Below, piece after piece: positions 11,136-14,331 of a stretch of 14,331 nucleotides of DNA. The DNA is from CALIKW01 sp038998005 (GTDB lineage Archaea; Aenigmatarchaeota; Aenigmatarchaeia; CG10238-14; SCSR01). The stretch is from positions 1 to 14,331 of the forward strand of contig JAVZIY010000010.1 in the NCBI GenBank assembly GCA_038998005.1. Reading direction: 5' to 3'. Made by a program: the position numbers and the translations under genes. Within the stretch, counting starts at the first letter, position 1, and each line of letters opens with the position of its first letter. The notes under the pieces are model-generated. The model saw only the letters and a list, made by a program, of their open reading frames with translations, had not been told where the DNA came from and made no database searches.

Positions 11136-12803
11136 TTACTTATGAGAAAAATAAAGAACAATTTCTCTGTCTATTTTATCAACCCTAGCAAAGCCTATTC
11201 TAATGAGCTGAATAAGAGAGTTCTCTTTTAAATTCTTCAGAGCAGGTTCACCAATCCCTTCCTTTACAGAGCCATCTGGCATCACTAATTTTATTTTTAA
11301 ATTTGGCTCAGAAACCCATTGAATCTTTGGATCTTCAAATCTTATCTCTTCACTTACAAATTCAGCCTTTTTATCTAATTTAATCGTGAATAAATTTATT
11401 AATCCAACCTCCTTTCTTCTCAATTTTTCAAAATCCTCTTTTTCAATCAAAATTTTTTTAAAATTCAAAGGTATTTTCCTATAACCTCTTTCCTTAAAAT
11501 CAGGATGTAAAGGAGCTTTCACCTCTTTTACTTCTTTAGCATTTTTTATAGATATTTCCACAGGATTTAAAACAGCAAAATATCTATTCGCTACAGGATC
11601 AATTAATTTTCTATTTTCTGCATACAATATTTCAGCAGGAACACTAACATCTGCTAAGCTTAAACCCATATTTAAAATAAATTTTCTTATAGCTTCTGGC
11701 TGTATACCTCTCCTTCTTAAAGATTGCAAACTCCACGTTCTTGGATCATCCCATCCAGAATATTCACCGGCTTCTATAGCTTTTCTTGCATAAGTTTTAC
11801 TCAGTTTTGCTTCCTTTATGCTCAGTAATCCATGATGAATAAACTTCGGTTTTTTTTCTATTTTCAGTTTAGTCCAAATAAATTCCTCAACCATATCTTC
11901 CATTATCAAATCCTTTCCTCTTAGTATATGAGTTATCCCAAGTAACAAATCATCAACAGCCCATGAAAATTCAAGCATCGGCCAAACCCTATATTTTTTT
12001 CCAATCCTAGGATGTTCCCTTTCAACTACCCTTGCCAAAACTCTATCCCTAAAGGCAGGATTAGGATGTTTCATATCAGTTTTTAACCTTAAAATACCTT
12101 CACCTTCTTTATATTTTCCCGAGATCATGCTTTTCCATTTCTCTAAATTTTCTTCCACACTTTGTTTTCTGTGTCTACACTCTATCCCATCTCTTCTATT
12201 TTTTCTCAAAATTTCTGGACCACATTCACAAACATAAGCCAATTCAGCTTTAATCAATTTCTCTGCAAAATCATAAAATATTTCAAGTCTATCAGACTTG
12301 TAAAAAATTCCATCCCATTTTACTCCAAGCCAATTTAATCCATCAACTATCAGGTCATAAGCTTCAGGAATTACAAATTTTTCTTCTGAACCTATAGTAT
12401 CATCTATAACAAGTAAAAGTTTCCCCTTATATTTTTTAACATATTCATCATTTAAAATAACCATCCTAGCATTCCCTATGTGTAATGGCCCAGAAGGGAA
12501 TGGAGCAAGGCGCATAACAACTTTTCCTTCTTCTGCTTCTGGAAGGGGAGGAAGCTCTTTTTCTTCCTTAAATTTTTCCTTTTTAATTTCTATACCGAGA
12601 ATTTCAGCTTTCTTTTTTTGTTCTTCTAAGTTCAAATTATTTATTTCTTCAACTATTTTTTTAACTTCTTTAGCAATATCTTTTATGCTTTCTTTTAGCT
12701 CAGGTTTTTCTGCTATTATCTTACCTAATACAGCTTGGAAGTCTGCCTTTCCTTCATGCTGAATAGCATTTATCAATGTATGTTTTAAAATTGATTCTCT
12801 CAT
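11136..12803 (-). CDS. gltX: Glutamyl-tRNA synthetase, archaeal type
   Basis: A class I synthetase that charges tRNA-Glu; most archaea make Gln-tRNA from Glu-tRNA through GatDE. After a helical N-terminal region of about 95 residues comes the active-site start APFPSGPLHIGNARMV (about 101-116, HIGH motif as HIGN), then LLVIDDTIGSEEKFV, EFSWAVDDLLLGITHILRGKDL, the KMSKS-like AKLSKTYARK and ESLRRRG-type SLQSLRRRGIQPEAI. A GlnRS/GluRS-type beta-barrel anticodon-binding region with NRYFAVLNPVEI closes the protein. These features mark the archaeal/eukaryotic GlnRS-related class, not the bacterial one. I take ATG at 12803 (555 residues) as the start; a TTG precedes it directly. TATA at 12821-12832 is about 24 nt away, so the message is leaderless. 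It is divergent from the membrane regulator. Confidence 0.96.
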   Translation of the reverse strand: MRESILKHTLINAIQHEGKADFQAVLGKIIAEKPELKESIKDIAKEVKKIVEEINNLNLEEQKKKAEILGIEIKKEKFKEEKELPPLPEAEEGKVVMRLAPFPSGPLHIGNARMVILNDEYVKKYKGKLLLVIDDTIGSEEKFVIPEAYDLIVDGLNWLGVKWDGIFYKSDRLEIFYDFAEKLIKAELAYVCECGPEILRKNRRDGIECRHRKQSVEENLEKWKSMISGKYKEGEGILRLKTDMKHPNPAFRDRVLARVVEREHPRIGKKYRVWPMLEFSWAVDDLLLGITHILRGKDLIMEDMVEEFIWTKLKIEKKPKFIHHGLLSIKEAKLSKTYARKAIEAGEYSGWDDPRTWSLQSLRRRGIQPEAIRKFILNMGLSLADVSVPAEILYAENRKLIDPVANRYFAVLNPVEISIKNAKEVKEVKAPLHPDFKERGYRKIPLNFKKILIEKEDFEKLRRKEVGLINLFTIKLDKKAEFVSEEIRFEDPKIQWVSEPNLKIKLVMPDGSVKEGIGEPALKNLKENSLIQLIRIGFARVDKIDREIVLYFSHK

Positions 12804-12820
12804 CAATTATGATTAGGAAT

Positions 12821-12836
12821 ATTTTAATAAATATTT
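12821..12836 (-). promoter_or_regulatory. BRE/TATA promoter of gltX
   Basis: The minus strand reads GAAAATATTTATTAAA in part, an A-rich BRE followed by a TATA box centred about 24 nt before the ATG at 12803. This predicts a leaderless transcript. Confidence 0.45.
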
Positions 12837-12909
12837 TCAATTCATTTTTGATAATCAATTTTATAGTATAATTAAATCAAAAAACACTTTCTAAAAATTT
12901 AATCTAAGA

Positions 12910-12931
12910 ATTTTGGGTTTTCACCCTAAAT
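12910..12931. promoter_or_regulatory. Inverted repeat, candidate operator of the membrane regulator
   Basis: ATTTTGGGT and ACCCTAAAT are inverted arms (8 of 9 pairs) separated by TTTC. The site lies immediately upstream of the TATA-like sequence (12932-12950) of the gene at 12971. A winged-helix dimer could bind here, so autoregulation or control of gltX is possible. This is inference. Confidence 0.45.
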
Positions 12932-12970
12932 CTTTTTAAAACTTAAATTAAACTATACTAATGGTAATGT

Positions 12971-13732
12971 ATGGAGGAGGAAGAATTTAAAATACAAAGG
13001 AATCTACTTAAAACAATAATTGCTGATACAAGGGTAGAGATACTTAAAGCATTGGAGATAAGACCAATGACAGCATCCGAACTTTCAAAAAAACTCAAAA
13101 AGCATGTAACAACTGTTTCAGAACATTTAGATTTATTGAAAAATTCGAATCTCGTTGAAAGGTTGGAAAGACCTGGAAGAAAATGGGTTTATTACAAATT
13201 AACAAAAGAAGGGAAAAAAGTTTTACATCCAGAATCCTATAGATGGATAGCTATTATAGCAATTTCTTTTCTTCTAGTTTTAACATATTTTATTTTTACT
13301 GTGGATGCTTATCCAGGCTCAATTTTTTATGGCATAAAAAGGACAAGAGAAAACTTGATTTTAAGTTTAACTAGAAATGAAACTCAAAGATTGATGAAAA
13401 ATCTTGAATTTGCTGAGGAAAGATTAAAAGAAGCAAAATGGTTGGTTGAAAAAGAAAGAGAAGAAGATTTTGAAGATGTTCTTGAGGATTATGAGAGCAA
13501 GATGGAAGAAGTTGAAAAAGCTTTAGAAAGTGAAAAATCACAAAAAGTTTTAGAAGATGTGAGTGAATCAATACCAAAGCACATTTCAATCCTCAGAAAT
13601 ATTCTTACTAAAACAGAGAAAATTAGAATTTTAAAAACTATAAACAAAACTTCTGAAATTTATGAATTAAGCATAAGCGAGTTAAGAAATGTAACAAGAA
13701 AGCCTTATATGCCATTATTCAAACACGATTGA
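12971..13732 (+). CDS. Membrane-anchored ArsR-like winged-helix regulator with DUF5667-like outer domain
   Basis: This is a one-component transcription factor tied to the membrane. Residues about 10-86 form an ArsR-type winged helix: ADTRVEILKALEIRPMTASE, SKKLKKHVTTVSEHLDLLKN (recognition helix) and LVERLERPGRKWVYYKLTKE (wing). Residues 92-110 are a single membrane helix. The remaining 140 residues should lie outside: DAYPGSIFYGIKRTRENLIL (112-131) followed by AEERLKEAKWLVE matches the pattern of DUF5667 domains ('PdspLYpvKr..E......LAerRLeEa'), then long charged helices. Several N-x-S/T sequons (for example NET, NKT, NVT) fall in this outer part. ATG at 12971 is probably leaderless, with TATA at 12941-12950. 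It is divergent from gltX, and its 3' end overlaps the convergent MEMO gene by 18 nt. The signal sensed is unknown. Confidence 0.82.
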   Translation: MEEEEFKIQRNLLKTIIADTRVEILKALEIRPMTASELSKKLKKHVTTVSEHLDLLKNSNLVERLERPGRKWVYYKLTKEGKKVLHPESYRWIAIIAISFLLVLTYFIFTVDAYPGSIFYGIKRTRENLILSLTRNETQRLMKNLEFAEERLKEAKWLVEKEREEDFEDVLEDYESKMEEVEKALESEKSQKVLEDVSESIPKHISILRNILTKTEKIRILKTINKTSEIYELSISELRNVTRKPYMPLFKHD

Positions 13733-14331
13733 AGCATAACCCACTACAGAATCATATTCTTCTGTAACATCACCAGAAGTTGCATATTTAAGCAATTTAC
13801 CCTTTTTTACTCCAAGATTTTTAGCAAATTCGATTGTAATAGCTATAGGCCCAAACCCACAAACACTTGCATTTTTTTCATTTATTTTTTCAAAAAATTC
13901 CTTTGAATCCAACTTGATTATAGATTTTATCAAATCCTTATCAATTTTTTTTGCGAGTTGATCTGGTAAATAGTGTGAAAAATCAGAGCTAGAAATTAAA
14001 ATCCATCTTCTTTTATCAGCTTTAATAGCATTTGCTATACCCTTTCCTATAACCTTACAACTCTCTAGCAAGGTTTCATCAGCAAACTCATTCAATATAC
14101 AAATAGGAACAAATTTGAAATTATTTCCAAACCTAAACTGAAGAAATGGAAGTTGAACTTCTATACTATGCTCTGATTCATGCGCCAAAACATCATGCTC
14201 TATAATTTTGCTCTCTTTTTCTATTTTTTTTGCCATTTCTTCGTCTATTGCTATTTCTCCAAGAGGTGTTTTCCAAAGCCCATTTTTCATAATTGCAAAT
14301 CCTTCTCCCATACCTGAATGATTAGGTCCTA
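13715..14331 (-). CDS. MEMO-family protein (5' partial)
   Basis: MEMO proteins have a fold like class III extradiol dioxygenases and a conserved metal site; the archaeal role is unknown. The frame is open to the right edge and already reads GPNHSGMGEGFAI there, the N-terminal family signature with its histidine, so the ATG at 14311 is internal and about 40-60 residues lie outside the window. Other hallmarks are AHESEHSIEVQLPFLQ (second metal histidine region), FVPICI, SSSDFSHY and SVCGFGPIA (the conserved cysteine). The C-terminus YDSVVGYASIVFE is complete. Its 3' end overlaps the convergent membrane regulator gene by 18 nt. Confidence 0.93.
   Translation of the reverse strand, partial: GPNHSGMGEGFAIMKNGLWKTPLGEIAIDEEMAKKIEKESKIIEHDVLAHESEHSIEVQLPFLQFRFGNNFKFVPICILNEFADETLLESCKVIGKGIANAIKADKRRWILISSSDFSHYLPDQLAKKIDKDLIKSIIKLDSKEFFEKINEKNASVCGFGPIAITIEFAKNLGVKKGKLLKYATSGDVTEEYDSVVGYASIVFE

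Noticed and set aside
12971..12985. AGGAGG just after the ATG at 12971 as a Shine-Dalgarno for a downstream start
   Set aside because: No suitable in-frame start codon follows at the right distance, and the run simply encodes the Glu-rich N-terminus. The upstream TATA supports a leaderless ATG at 12971.
14309..14311. ATG at 14311 as the start of the MEMO-family gene
   Set aside because: The frame is open upstream to the window edge and encodes GPNHSG, the conserved N-terminal family signature, so the gene is simply cut by the window.

Overview
The window is archaeal, AT-rich DNA (roughly one third G+C by eye). It carries the archaeal ribosomal gene order uS13-uS4-uS11, the eL8(L7Ae)-eS28-eL24 block, an archaeal-type glutamyl-tRNA synthetase, diphthine synthase, an archaeal Trm5-family methyltransferase, and a tRNA-Ala with an intron after position 37. 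Genes are short, tightly packed and often lack 5' leaders. A-rich BRE/TATA elements sit about 24-33 nt before many starts, and GGTGA/GTGAT Shine-Dalgarno sites precede internal operon genes. A DPANN-type lineage is a plausible guess from the compact, AT-rich layout and the orphan membrane family, but nothing here proves it.

Layout. Positions 2-2324 (+) hold four tandem paralogous small membrane proteins of unknown function; the first runs off the left edge. Positions 2350-4368 look like an accessory island: a helical protein, a small HExxH metalloprotease-like protein and a small hydrophobic protein on the minus strand, then a divergent plus-strand gene that is frameshifted. The genes at the two ends of the island share an almost identical 34-nt promoter/operator. 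Positions 4365-7130 hold dphB (-), a small membrane protein (+), a PPP-family protein phosphatase (-) and a Trm5-like methyltransferase (+). The stop codon of the methyltransferase gene shares its last base with a tRNA-Leu(CAG).

Positions 7216-7514 contain no intact gene but do contain a decayed DUF4143-type ATPase remnant. Positions 7515-8909 (-) are the uS13-uS4-uS11 operon. Positions 8910-9171 hold its promoter and a decayed TIM-barrel fragment. A tRNA-Ala(GGC) with an 11-nt intron follows (9172-9254, -), then a 20-bp perfect palindrome. Positions 9308-11078 (-) are an operon of eL8, eS28, eL24 (unusual zinc site) and a Cas4-like nuclease with an extra N-terminal domain. Then come gltX (-), a divergent membrane-anchored ArsR-like regulator with a DUF5667-like outer domain (+), and the C-terminal part of a MEMO-family protein (-) running off the right edge.

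Most of the window is translation and RNA-processing housekeeping. The least explained parts are the four-paralogue membrane cluster, the 2350-4368 island with its duplicated operator-promoter, and the membrane-bound regulator.
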